Positions 25,644-34,502 of a DNA stretch of 42,417 nucleotides are shown piece by piece (position 1 is the first letter of the stretch; each line of letters starts with the position of its first letter). Where the stretch lies: the NCBI GenBank assembly GCA_947177575.1, contig CAMWVA010000011.1:1-42417 (forward strand), read 5' to 3'. The stretch comes from an uncultured Porphyromonadaceae bacterium (GTDB lineage: Bacteria; Bacteroidota; Bacteroidia; Bacteroidales; Muribaculaceae). A model generated the notes under the pieces. That model did not search any database and had not been told where the DNA came from. It saw nothing but the letters and a program-made list of their open reading frames with translations. The translations under genes and the position numbers were made by a program.

Positions 25644-25651
25644 CAAAATTA
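25644..25651 (-). promoter_or_regulatory. Promoter of the polysaccharide export operon
   Basis: The minus strand reads TAATTTTG, with GTTG ending 20 nt upstream. The start near 25638 gives a leader of about 50 nt. Confidence 0.65.
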
Positions 25652-25832
25652 CATATTTCCCTTCATATTTTCAACTTTCAGCCTCACAGCAACTTTTTTT
25701 GACCTTTTTTCCATTTTGCAATATTTTATTACGAGTCTTCACGTTATAACTATAAGATCCGGCTTCGGTTTTCACCTCTGCCGGACAGAGCTATCTAACC
25801 ATATATCTAAACGTGCAAAAACTCTTTACATT

Positions 25833-27830
25833 ATGTCTGATACTTTCCGTTCGCCCGATGGTCTGTTCCGTTCCGACCCAAGGGTACTCGAACTGTTGTC
25901 GCAATCATTCGGTGACATCTCGGCAGCCGGCACCGAAATCATCAACCTTGAGGCCATACTGAATCTGCCTAAAGGTACAGAACACTTTGTAGCCGATATA
26001 CACGGAGAACACGAAGCATTCCAGCACATTCTCAAAAACGCCTCAGGTAACATCAAACGTAAGGTACGCGAACTCTTTGCATCAAGTCTGCGCGAAGAGG
26101 ATATACAACAGCTTTGTACGCTGATATACTATCCGTCACGCAAACTTGCTCTTATAAAGAGTAACGAGTCTGACCTCAACAATTTCTATCAGGTCACTCT
26201 CAACCGTCTTGTTAAAGTTCTGCAGAGCATATCGTCAAAATACACACGTTCCAAAGTACGTAAGAATCTTCCTAAAGAATTCGCCTATATAATCGAGGAA
26301 CTCCTGCACGAGGCTCCTTCGGACGAAAACAAACAGTCCTACTACAACCAGATTATCTCTACTATCGTCTCCACGCAACAGGCTGATTCCTTTATTAAGG
26401 CTATCTGTCGTGTTATACAACGCCTCAGTATAGACCAGTTGCATATACTCGGTGATATATATGACCGAGGTCAGGGTGCCCATATAATCATGGACACTCT
26501 GAATAACTATAAGCACTACGATATACAGTGGGGTAATCACGACGCTTTGTGGATGGGAGCCGCCGCAGGCAACGAATGTTGTATCGCCAATGTGCTGCGT
26601 ATATCGCTACGTTATGATAACATGGCTACTCTTGAAGACGGTTACGGCATCAATCTCGTACCGCTCGCCACGTTCGCTATGGAGACCTATGTCGACGACC
26701 CATGCCAGGTCTTCGAGCCTAAGGTATCAGCCGATACCACAAATACCCTGTCACTTAAGAGCCGTAAGTTGATAGCCCGTATGCACAAGGCTATAACTGT
26801 AATACAGTTCAAACTTGAAGGTGCTCTTATAGAACGTTACCCTGACTGGAAGATGAATGACAGGCGTCTGCTACACCACATCGACTTTGAAAAAGGTACC
26901 GTCAATATCGAAGGGAAGGACTATCCTCTGCACGATTCACACTTTCCAACTATTGACCCTGCCGATCCTTACCGCCTGACTGCCGAAGAACGTGAGCTTA
27001 TGGATAAACTCACACATTCATTCCAAGTAAGCGACAAACTTAAGGCGCACATGGATATCTTCTTCGCTCATGGTGCCATCTACACTATCTGCAACTCAAA
27101 TCTGCTTTTCCATGCCTCTATACCTCTTGAAGCTGACGGCTCACTGCGTACAGTACGTGTAGGCAAGCACGAATATAAAGGACGCGAGCTGCTCGACCAC
27201 ATAGGAATGCTGATGCGTGCTGCTTTTAACGCTGATACTCCGGCCGACATAAAACATTTCGCTACAGACTATTATTTCTATCTGTGGTGCGGTCCTGACT
27301 CACCGCTCTTTGACAAGAAGAAGATGGCAACATTTGAACGTTATCTGCTCGCTGATAAGGGCGTACAGGCAGAACCTAAAGGACATTATTACAAACTGCG
27401 CGAACAGGCCGATATATGCGCACGTATACTCGACGCCTTCGATGTCAAAGGCGAACACCGTCATATCATCAACGGTCATGTACCTGTCAAGGTAGGCGAA
27501 GGTGAGAATCCTATTAAGGCCGACGGTATGCTTATGGTCATCGACGGTGGTTTCTCAAGAGCTTATCACCATACCACAGGTATAGCTGGCTACACTTTGG
27601 TATATCACTCGCGGGGTTTCGAACTTGTACAGCACGAGCCTTTCACATCAGCTGAAGACGCCATAAGTCAGGGCACCGACATTAAGAGCATAACACAGGT
27701 AGTGGAACTCAATTCACAGCGTGTGCGTGTACGTGACACAGACAAAGGCACCGAACTTCAGAGCCAGATTGACGAACTTCTCGAACTGCTTTATGCCTAC
27801 CGTCATGGTCTCATCAAGGAGAGGAAGTAA
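25833..27830 (+). CDS. fbp: Class III fructose-1,6-bisphosphatase
   Basis: A 665-residue enzyme of the Bacillus-type (class III) FBPase family, removing the 1-phosphate of fructose 1,6-bisphosphate in gluconeogenesis. Metallophosphatase motifs are visible: HFVADIHGEHEAF (about residues 50-62), ILGDIYDRGQGAHIIMD (GDxxDRG motif), IQWGNHDALWMGAAAGN (GNHD motif) and INGHVPVK. The frame is open to 25635, but that extension crosses the divergent promoter; MSDTFRSPDGLF at 25833 is the family-like start. No clear -7 box was found for it. Its 3' end overlaps the convergent glycosyltransferase gene by 17 bp. Confidence 0.93.
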   Translation: MSDTFRSPDGLFRSDPRVLELLSQSFGDISAAGTEIINLEAILNLPKGTEHFVADIHGEHEAFQHILKNASGNIKRKVRELFASSLREEDIQQLCTLIYYPSRKLALIKSNESDLNNFYQVTLNRLVKVLQSISSKYTRSKVRKNLPKEFAYIIEELLHEAPSDENKQSYYNQIISTIVSTQQADSFIKAICRVIQRLSIDQLHILGDIYDRGQGAHIIMDTLNNYKHYDIQWGNHDALWMGAAAGNECCIANVLRISLRYDNMATLEDGYGINLVPLATFAMETYVDDPCQVFEPKVSADTTNTLSLKSRKLIARMHKAITVIQFKLEGALIERYPDWKMNDRRLLHHIDFEKGTVNIEGKDYPLHDSHFPTIDPADPYRLTAEERELMDKLTHSFQVSDKLKAHMDIFFAHGAIYTICNSNLLFHASIPLEADGSLRTVRVGKHEYKGRELLDHIGMLMRAAFNADTPADIKHFATDYYFYLWCGPDSPLFDKKKMATFERYLLADKGVQAEPKGHYYKLREQADICARILDAFDVKGEHRHIINGHVPVKVGEGENPIKADGMLMVIDGGFSRAYHHTTGIAGYTLVYHSRGFELVQHEPFTSAEDAISQGTDIKSITQVVELNSQRVRVRDTDKGTELQSQIDELLELLYAYRHGLIKERK

Positions 27831-28821
27831 GAGGTCTCCCATTGACAGTATCGATAATATAAGGAGGCCGTCCTTTAGTTTCGATAAAGATACGTCCGAT
27901 ATACTCCCCTATTATCCCTAAGCATAGTAATTGAAGACCGCCTAACAGCAGCATCACACATAGAAGTGTGGCGAAGCCGCGCACCGGGTCTCCGTAACAG
28001 GCATATTTCACAAGAGCATACAGGAGATAAATGAATGCTCCTATACTTATGGTTATACCTGAAATCGAAGCGAAACGCAGTGGTGCGGTAGTAAAACCTG
28101 TAAGACCCTGTAGAGCCAGTGCCACAAGCTGTCGCGGTCCGAACGATGACTTTCCGCCGGCACGGTCCGCAACGTCGAAGTCTATACCATGCTTGGAGCC
28201 ACCTATCCAGCTGAACATGCCTTTGGTGTAACGCTGTGTTTCACGCATTGAAGTCAGCGCATTTACTGCCCGGCGGTCGAGTAGACGGAAGTCTCCGACT
28301 CCGGGCATCATTTCTATACTTGTCAGAGATTGCAGAGTCTTGTAGAATATCGAAGTGAGATGATGACGCAGCCACGGCTCACGTCCGCGACTGCGACGCC
28401 GTCCGTAAACATCGGCATAGCCTAACTCCCAATACCGTACCATCTCCGGCACGACTTCGGGCGGATGCTGAAGATCGGCATCCATCACTACCACCGCATC
28501 ACCTTTGGCAAGATCAAAACCTGCCAAAAGAGCATTCTCTTTACCGAAGTTACGAGCAAGGTCAACCACCGTCACACGAGGGTCGGAACGTCGCAGAGTA
28601 TTAAGCACTGCTAACGTATCGTCACGGCTGCCGTCATTGACAAACAGAAACTCCCATTCATAGTCCGTCATGTGCGGTATTTCTCCATGAGCAGACATCT
28701 CAACATCGGCGGCATATACGTTGTCCAATTCTCCGGCCGCTAACGCACATAGACGTGCATGAAGCGCCGGAAGATTGACAGCTTCATTATATGCAGGTAT
28801 AAGTATGGTTATCTTTTTCAT
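27814..28821 (-). CDS. Family 2 glycosyltransferase, DPM1/GtrB-like
   Basis: A 335-residue membrane-anchored glycosyltransferase that typically loads a sugar onto undecaprenyl or dolichyl phosphate. ITILIPAYNEAVNLPALHARL opens the GT-A domain, LFVNDGSRDDTL gives the nucleotide site and VVMDADLQHPPEVV the DxD metal site. FRLLDRRAVNAL and the KSSFGPRQLVALALQGLTGFTTAPLR segment are typical of the subgroup. Two C-terminal helices (about 240-262 and 275-300) anchor it. It overlaps fbp tail to tail by 17 bp. The upstream DUF6056-like membrane protein, 15 nt away, could be the partner that uses the lipid-linked sugar. Confidence 0.92.
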   Translation of the reverse strand: MKKITILIPAYNEAVNLPALHARLCALAAGELDNVYAADVEMSAHGEIPHMTDYEWEFLFVNDGSRDDTLAVLNTLRRSDPRVTVVDLARNFGKENALLAGFDLAKGDAVVVMDADLQHPPEVVPEMVRYWELGYADVYGRRRSRGREPWLRHHLTSIFYKTLQSLTSIEMMPGVGDFRLLDRRAVNALTSMRETQRYTKGMFSWIGGSKHGIDFDVADRAGGKSSFGPRQLVALALQGLTGFTTAPLRFASISGITISIGAFIYLLYALVKYACYGDPVRGFATLLCVMLLLGGLQLLCLGIIGEYIGRIFIETKGRPPYIIDTVNGRPLTSSP

Positions 28822-28836
28822 TTCTTATCTGTCAGG

Positions 28837-30249
28837 TCAGTAACGGTCACCGGGGTCTGCCACACGTCTGGTTACATGCCATTTTCCTGCAGCCGGTGTC
28901 ACAGTATATTCAATGCCGTCTCGTTCTGTCACGTACACATTATAATATTCATCTGTTAATAACTGCGCACCTGCAGGAATTGTATCATACACTTCTCCAC
29001 GCAATGTCGGCCACGGTGCGTCACTGCCACGCAGATATAATCTCAGGTTTTCCAGCAGATACACATCGTCACCGTCAGGTACACCGCGTGCACGCCACAA
29101 TGTCAGCAGAGGCTGACTGTCATCGGGAGTCACCTGCATGTCAACTACTCCGTCCGGAGTGTGCATATAAGCTTCGGCAAATTGCAAGTGTTCTTTACCC
29201 AAACGCCATTGCCAGAATGACACCACACTAAGCTGCAACACCGTCACAGCTGCTATGGCCAGTCCGAGACCATAACGCGGACGTTTGATATATTCCTTAC
29301 TCCATGATGCCAAAGCGATAAGAGCGAAAAGCTCGGCATACCACCCACTGCGTCCTACCACACCGCTTACAACACTTATAGCCGCAGCAGGAAAAGTGGC
29401 TAAAGCAAAAATACCGGCACGACTACGCAGCATAGCAACAAGCGATTGCCTGCCTGAAGCGGTAAAGACACTTATGGCCATTATCAGCCACAATACTCCT
29501 GCTATAATGTCTGATTTAAGAAAGAGCCACAGAGGTGTATCGTCAGGCACTCCGCCGCCTGTTGCAGTCAGGAAACGGCTCCATAGCGCCGGCGAACAAA
29601 TCGTAAAGGCCGCACCCAGACAGAAGCATATCGCAAGCCGCCGTTCACGGCCAGCCGGGATACGTCGGTTAAGCCACATATAACCCGTATAACCGATTAT
29701 CAACGGTAATGCACCGGCTTCATGACCGCAACCTCCTACAAAAGCTATAAGACACATCCACCACGGCGTATAAGACGGCTTTCTTCTATCCGTAATCAGA
29801 AGCACACTGCCGAGCATAAACACCGACGCCCAAACATAATTGGTATTGCAGGCATAAAGAAAAAATGAATCCCACCATGGCATTACTGTCCATAGACAGG
29901 CTATAAGAGCCACAGGCAACCAGCCTCGTCTCAGTCCGGCACACCTTACAGCCGCCCAACACATACCGGTTGCTCCCGCCGCTCCGAGTACAGCACGCAA
30001 CCAACGGGGAGCTTCAGCTACAAGAGGCAGAACATAGTTACCCCAGCGCCCGTTGACATAAAGCCAGTGACGTACACACCAAACTCCGTATTTCCACCAC
30101 GGCACACTGTAAGGTTCGGCACCTCCTACTATACACGCATAGCCCAGGTCATCGCCTGCCGGAACTACATACCAGTAGTACACAAGGCTCAAACCCAGGC
30201 TTATAATCAGCAGCCACTGCCATAGGGCTACACGACGAAGCATACTCAC
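28837..30249 (-). CDS. Polytopic membrane protein, DUF6056-like (possible lipid-linked sugar transferase)
   Basis: A 470-residue protein with about ten membrane helices in residues 1-340 and a soluble C-terminal region of about 110 residues. After helix 1 the sequence VPAGDDLGYACI contains an Asp pair, positioned like the acidic residues of GT-C type glycosyltransferases; VNGRWGNYV and GGCGHEAGALPLIIGY are further conserved-looking loops. This resembles the DUF6056/GtrC-like group. The start overlaps the prfB stop (ATGA), and the lipid-sugar synthase lies just downstream, so the two may form a glycan-modifying pair. The function is inferred from topology and context. Confidence 0.65.
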   Translation of the reverse strand: MSMLRRVALWQWLLIISLGLSLVYYWYVVPAGDDLGYACIVGGAEPYSVPWWKYGVWCVRHWLYVNGRWGNYVLPLVAEAPRWLRAVLGAAGATGMCWAAVRCAGLRRGWLPVALIACLWTVMPWWDSFFLYACNTNYVWASVFMLGSVLLITDRRKPSYTPWWMCLIAFVGGCGHEAGALPLIIGYTGYMWLNRRIPAGRERRLAICFCLGAAFTICSPALWSRFLTATGGGVPDDTPLWLFLKSDIIAGVLWLIMAISVFTASGRQSLVAMLRSRAGIFALATFPAAAISVVSGVVGRSGWYAELFALIALASWSKEYIKRPRYGLGLAIAAVTVLQLSVVSFWQWRLGKEHLQFAEAYMHTPDGVVDMQVTPDDSQPLLTLWRARGVPDGDDVYLLENLRLYLRGSDAPWPTLRGEVYDTIPAGAQLLTDEYYNVYVTERDGIEYTVTPAAGKWHVTRRVADPGDRY

Positions 30250-31361
30250 TGTTCGACAGCTGCGAACTCCATCAGATAAGCCTTGATGAAGTCGTCTATC
30301 TCACCGTCCATCACACCGCCGACATCCGATGTCTGATGATTGGTACGGTGGTCCTTGACACGGCGGTCATCAAACACATACGAACGTATCTGACTGCCCC
30401 ATTCTATTTTCTTCTTTCCGGCTTCGATTTTAGCCTGCTCCTCCATACGGTGGTTCAATTCCTTCTCATAGAGTATGGATTTGAGCTGACGCATGGCGTT
30501 CTCTTTATTCTTAGGCTGGTCACGGGTTTCGGTGTTTTCGATAAGTATCTCTTCCTCTTCGCCGGTGTAAGGGTCTTTATACTGATAGCGAAGACGCACG
30601 CCCGATTCCACCTTGTTCACATTCTGACCGCCGGCACCGCCCGAACGGAATGTGTCCCACGACACACGGGCTGTCTCGACATTAATTTCGATAGTATCGT
30701 CAACCAACGGAGTAACGAACACAGAGGCAAACGAAGTCATACGCTTGCCCTGTGCGTTATAGGGGCTGACACGCACCAGACGATGCACACCGTTTTCGCT
30801 CTTAAGAAAACCGTAGGCATAATCGCCCTCTATATTTATAGTAACTGACTTAATACCGGCTTCATCACCTTCAAGCAGCTGTGCTATCGAAGTTTTGTAA
30901 CCGTGACGTTCGGCATAACGCAGATACATACGCATAAGCATCTGTGCCCAGTCCTGACTCTCTGTACCGCCGGCTCCGGAGTTTATTTTAAGCACTACGC
31001 CGAGTTTATCTTCCTCGCGGCGCAACATGTTACGCAATTCGAGTTTCTCAAGTGTCTTGATGACCTGAGCGTACAACTCATCTACCTCATCTTCAGTCAT
31101 CAGACCCTCCTTAACGAAGTCGAAAGCAAGCTCAAGTTCGCCGCACATTTTATCTATCTCTTCGTATGAGTCTATCCAGAAGTGAAGTTCCTTAATCTTA
31201 CGCATCTGAGCCTCGGCCTTATCGCGGTCATCCCAGAAGTCAGCTACGTGTGTACGCAGTTCTTCCTCTTCTACTTCTATCTTCTTATTGTCAACATCAA
31301 GGTAATGCCGCAGCGCTTCCTTGCGCTCAAGGGCTTCCTTCAGCTGGTCTTGTGTGGTCAT
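30246..31361 (-). CDS. prfB: Peptide chain release factor 2, without programmed frameshift
   Basis: RF2 (371 aa) ends translation at UGA and UAA. The GGQ motif for peptidyl-tRNA hydrolysis is in FRSGGAGGQNVNKVESGVRL (about residue 246). The codon-recognition tripeptide reads SPY (HRLVRVSPYNAQGKR) where the E. coli protein has SPF. Most bacteria carry a UGA and frameshift site near codon 25; here the matching place reads YLDVDNKK from CTT-GAT with no stop, so the gene is one open frame. It sits 15 nt after the acyl-CoA ligase gene and is coupled to the next gene by a 4-nt overlap. Confidence 0.95.
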   Translation of the reverse strand: MTTQDQLKEALERKEALRHYLDVDNKKIEVEEEELRTHVADFWDDRDKAEAQMRKIKELHFWIDSYEEIDKMCGELELAFDFVKEGLMTEDEVDELYAQVIKTLEKLELRNMLRREEDKLGVVLKINSGAGGTESQDWAQMLMRMYLRYAERHGYKTSIAQLLEGDEAGIKSVTINIEGDYAYGFLKSENGVHRLVRVSPYNAQGKRMTSFASVFVTPLVDDTIEINVETARVSWDTFRSGGAGGQNVNKVESGVRLRYQYKDPYTGEEEEILIENTETRDQPKNKENAMRQLKSILYEKELNHRMEEQAKIEAGKKKIEWGSQIRSYVFDDRRVKDHRTNHQTSDVGGVMDGEIDDFIKAYLMEFAAVEQ

Positions 31362-31376
31362 ATATCTGTTTTATTC

Positions 31377-33197
31377 TTATTTATCGTCGTACATACTCTC
31401 TATCTCAGCGGCATAGCGTCGCGCCACGATAGGACGTCGTACCTTCATGGTGTTGGTTACCTCGCCGTTCATTATCGAGAAGTGATTCGGCAGCAGGGTT
31501 ATCTTCTTTATTTTCTCATATTCAGCCACTCCTTTCTGCACTTCATTGATCTGAGACATCATGAAGTCTATGGTGACCGGAAGGCGCAGCAGCTGTTCGG
31601 TATCTTCACTACCGAGACCTTTACGTTCGGCCCATTTACGCAGCTGCGAAAGATTAGGTACCACAAGAGCAGTCACATATTTACGGTTATCGCCTATCAC
31701 AGCGACCTCATCTATATATTTGTTTTCAGCCAGACGGCTCTCAAGCATCTGAGGAGCGATATATTTGCCGTTCGAGGTCTTGAAAAGGTCTTTGACACGC
31801 TCGGTCAGTACAAGGGCTCCACGCTGTGTGAAGTAACCGGCATCACCGGTACGAAAATACCCGTCGGCTGTAAAAGCCTGTTCGTTAGCTGCGGGATTCT
31901 TATAGTAACCCGGGGTCACTGTAGGACCCTTGACCAGTATCTCACCATTCTTATCTATTTTGACATCCACACCGTCAAGCGGCATACCCACCGTGCCTAT
32001 CTGATAGTCATATTCACGGAAACAGCTTACCGTAGCTGTAGTCTCGCTAAGACCGTAACCTATCTTGACATCAATGCCTACCGAACGCATAAACTCTACT
32101 ATACGGTCGCTAAGAGGAGCTCCGGCCGTCGGAAACATATTGGGGTTAGGTATGCCTATGGCGTCTTTGAGTTTCTGGAATATACGTCGGTTCCAAAACT
32201 GATATTCCTTTTCCAGATACCAGGGGGCCTTACGGTTCAGACGACGGTAGTCGAGATTACGACGATGGCCTATACGCAGTGCACGATTGACTGCCGTACG
32301 CTGTAAAGCAGACATACGGGATATTTTCTCCTTCACACCGGCATAGACTTTTTCCCAAAACCGGGGCACACAGGTCATAAGATTGGGATGTACCGTGTGT
32401 ATGGTATCCTGTATCAGACGCGGGTCGTAATTGACGGCTATGGCGACTCCTTTGGTAAGGCAGAAGAAACACCATGCCTTCTCAAGTATATGGCTCATCG
32501 GCAGGAAGGCCATAGACAGTTCGGTATCGCTGACGTTGGTCAGCATCTTCAGATGCGCTTCCATAGCGGCATCATAGTTGGAATGTGTTATACACACTCC
32601 TTTAGGCTCGCCTGTAGTTCCCGACGTATATATTAGTGTGGCCATATCCTCAGGCAGCCCGCGCTCCATACGCTGACTGACAAGTTCTCTTACGGCATCA
32701 TCAGCCTCCATACCGAGACGCACGAAATCGTCCCAGAATATACTGACCGTATCATCGGCCTCCAGTTTCAGACCGTCGTTCTTAAAGACTATAATATGCC
32801 TTATTTTTTCCGGATGACGCCGCCAGTAACTTACAGCTAAAGGATACTGATGTTTATCACCGACAAACAGCACGGCAGCTTCACCGTTCGAGACAATGAA
32901 GTCATATTGTTCCTGTGAGCTGCTCGAATAGAGTGGTATGACAGCTAAGCGGTTGCGGAAAGCACCGAACTCCGTTATCAGTATCTGCGGTGTGTTGGGC
33001 GAGCAGATGGCTATGGTATCCTTCTCGGCCAGGCCCATGCGTGCAAGGGCACGTGAGGCTACTTCGACCTGGGTCTTAAATTCATTCCAGGAAGTCGACA
33101 GCCACTCTCCGTCCTTACGCCAGCAGAAGCGGTACGCTTCGCGGTCACCGTACTTCTCGGCCTGACGGTCTATCATCTCTACAAGTCTGTTTGCCAT
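31377..33197 (-). CDS. Long-chain acyl-CoA ligase (AMP-dependent synthetase)
   Basis: A 606-residue adenylate-forming enzyme that activates fatty acids to acyl-AMP and then acyl-CoA. The P-loop-like motif LIYTSGTTGEPKGV is at residues 188-201, with YGLSETTATVS (A5) and DGYFRTGDAGYF (A7) downstream, and TERVKDLFKTSNGKYIAPQMLE (A8). The length and motifs match FadD15-like ligases common in Bacteroidetes. An upstream in-frame extension to 33278 is rejected because it runs through the hairpin and promoter. The leader contains a 19-bp perfect palindrome (33221-33265). Confidence 0.92.
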   Translation of the reverse strand: MANRLVEMIDRQAEKYGDREAYRFCWRKDGEWLSTSWNEFKTQVEVASRALARMGLAEKDTIAICSPNTPQILITEFGAFRNRLAVIPLYSSSSQEQYDFIVSNGEAAVLFVGDKHQYPLAVSYWRRHPEKIRHIIVFKNDGLKLEADDTVSIFWDDFVRLGMEADDAVRELVSQRMERGLPEDMATLIYTSGTTGEPKGVCITHSNYDAAMEAHLKMLTNVSDTELSMAFLPMSHILEKAWCFFCLTKGVAIAVNYDPRLIQDTIHTVHPNLMTCVPRFWEKVYAGVKEKISRMSALQRTAVNRALRIGHRRNLDYRRLNRKAPWYLEKEYQFWNRRIFQKLKDAIGIPNPNMFPTAGAPLSDRIVEFMRSVGIDVKIGYGLSETTATVSCFREYDYQIGTVGMPLDGVDVKIDKNGEILVKGPTVTPGYYKNPAANEQAFTADGYFRTGDAGYFTQRGALVLTERVKDLFKTSNGKYIAPQMLESRLAENKYIDEVAVIGDNRKYVTALVVPNLSQLRKWAERKGLGSEDTEQLLRLPVTIDFMMSQINEVQKGVAEYEKIKKITLLPNHFSIMNGEVTNTMKVRRPIVARRYAAEIESMYDDK

Positions 33198-33220
33198 ATA
33201 CTCTGTGCTTTGTGGGTGTG

Positions 33221-33265
33221 GTGTGTCCGTATGTATCCGATTATGCCGGATACATACGGACACAC
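33221..33265. repeat. 19-bp perfect inverted repeat in the acyl-CoA ligase leader
   Basis: Arms GTGTGTCCGTATGTATCCG (33221-33239) and its exact complement (33247-33265) flank a 7-nt loop. It lies downstream of the predicted start of the ligase mRNA and 24 nt before its ATG; it is also 57 nt after the meaB stop. Neither side has a T-tract, so it is not a standard terminator. It may be an RNA stem in the leader, a transcript 3' end or a protein binding site. Confidence 0.6.
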
Positions 33266-33288
33266 TGTTATAACACACTTTGCCGCCG

Positions 33289-33296
33289 CAAAGTTA
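33289..33296 (-). promoter_or_regulatory. -7 box for the ligase-prfB-GT operon
   Basis: The minus strand reads TAACTTTG. No strong -33 element is seen at the usual spacing. Predicted start near 33283. Confidence 0.5.
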
Positions 33297-33321
33297 ACAC
33301 TTTTTCACCACACAGCCATAA

Positions 33322-34443
33322 TCACTTGTCGCTGCGCAGACGCTCGAAGTAGAAATCAAGCACATCTTTAGCAGCTGTAAACGAAGACTGCTCGTTGTTG
33401 AGCACACGCATCTCTTTCTGCTCGAGAAGTGCCTTGACTTCGGGACGTTGGTAGAAATGAGCACGCAGTTGTTCGTCGATTGTCTCTATCATCCAGTATT
33501 TAGCCTGCTCGTTACGCTTGCGCTCGAAATAGCCTGTTTCTTTCACGTATGCGAAGTAACGGTCTATCATATCCCACACTTTGTCGATGCCGAGTTCGTA
33601 ATAGCCGCTATAGGTCAGTACCTCCGGACGCCATTTACTCGGTGTGGGCGGAAAGAGATGAAGTGCGTTTCGGAATTGTCCGGCTGCTAAGTTCGCACGG
33701 TCTATATTGTCGCCGTCGGCTTTATTGATTATTATGCCGTCAGCCATTTCCATAATGCCTCGCTTTATGCCCTGAAGTTCGTCGCCTGTGCCGGCAAGCT
33801 GTATGAGCAGAAAGAAGTCTACCATCGAATGTACGGCAGTTTCGCTCTGACCTACTCCGACGGTTTCGACAAAGATATTATCATAACCGGCTGCTTCGCA
33901 AAGCACTATGGTCTCACGTGTCTTACGTGCCACACCGCCGAGAGATCCGGCTGAAGGGGAAGGACGTATAAAGGCATCGTGTTCCTGCGAAAGTTTCTCC
34001 ATACGTGTCTTATCACCTAAGATACTACCCTGTGTGCGTTCGGAACTCGGGTCAATAGCAAGCACAGCTAACTTTCCGCCCTGCCGCAGCACATGCAATC
34101 CGAAGACATCGATTGAGGTGGATTTTCCTGCGCCAGGCACACCGGTGATACCTATACGGCGTGAATTACCACTATGTGGCAGACACTTTTCTATCACTTC
34201 CTGTGCTATGGCCTGATGAGCTTCAGCAGTACTCTCAATGAGAGTGACAGCCTGTCCGAGTATACTTACATTACCCTTGAGTATACCTTCCACATAATCA
34301 GATACACTCAGCTGACGACGTCGGGCCGTGCGGCGATAGGGATTAACTATAGGCTGCGATGTTACGCCGCTATTGACCTGCAGCCCTTTGTACTGGCTAT
34401 CATTCTCAGGATGCCGGTATTGTGTTTCGGTTGTATGTTCCAT
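33322..34443 (-). CDS. meaB: Methylmalonyl-CoA mutase-associated GTPase MeaB
   Basis: MeaB (373 aa) is a G3E-family GTPase that loads and protects the B12 cofactor of methylmalonyl-CoA mutase. Walker A GVPGAGKST is at residues 101-109. LAVLAIDPSSERTQGSILGDKTRM, FIRPSPSAGSLGGVA, FVETVGVGQSE and IIINKADGDN (G4) are all standard. The mutase genes are not in this window. A hydrophilic N-terminal stretch of about 45 residues precedes the conserved part. It follows the DUF1573 gene by 59 nt with no -7 box between, so it may share the promoter at 36133. Confidence 0.95.
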   Translation of the reverse strand: MEHTTETQYRHPENDSQYKGLQVNSGVTSQPIVNPYRRTARRRQLSVSDYVEGILKGNVSILGQAVTLIESTAEAHQAIAQEVIEKCLPHSGNSRRIGITGVPGAGKSTSIDVFGLHVLRQGGKLAVLAIDPSSERTQGSILGDKTRMEKLSQEHDAFIRPSPSAGSLGGVARKTRETIVLCEAAGYDNIFVETVGVGQSETAVHSMVDFFLLIQLAGTGDELQGIKRGIMEMADGIIINKADGDNIDRANLAAGQFRNALHLFPPTPSKWRPEVLTYSGYYELGIDKVWDMIDRYFAYVKETGYFERKRNEQAKYWMIETIDEQLRAHFYQRPEVKALLEQKEMRVLNNEQSSFTAAKDVLDFYFERLRSDK

Positions 34444-34502
34444 GGTGTTATATTCTTGGGGATTTAATATATGTTTTTCTCTCGTTACGGGAGTTGACAG
34501 GT

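Noticed and set aside
25635..25832. 66-residue N-terminal extension of the fructose bisphosphatase
   Set aside because: It runs through the divergent promoter region and is Phe-rich and unlike the family; the start at 25833 fits.
30336..30848. A 170-codon plus-strand frame
   Set aside because: Antisense to the conserved core of prfB, without promoter, family similarity or plausible composition.
31182..32306. A 374-codon open frame on the plus strand across prfB and the acyl-CoA ligase gene
   Set aside because: It is antisense to two well conserved genes, shows no recognisable motif and has the Phe/Tyr/His-rich composition typical of a mirrored frame.
33198..33278. 27-residue N-terminal extension of the acyl-CoA ligase
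   Set aside because: It would translate the perfect palindrome, and the family start is MANRLVEMIDRQAEKYG.
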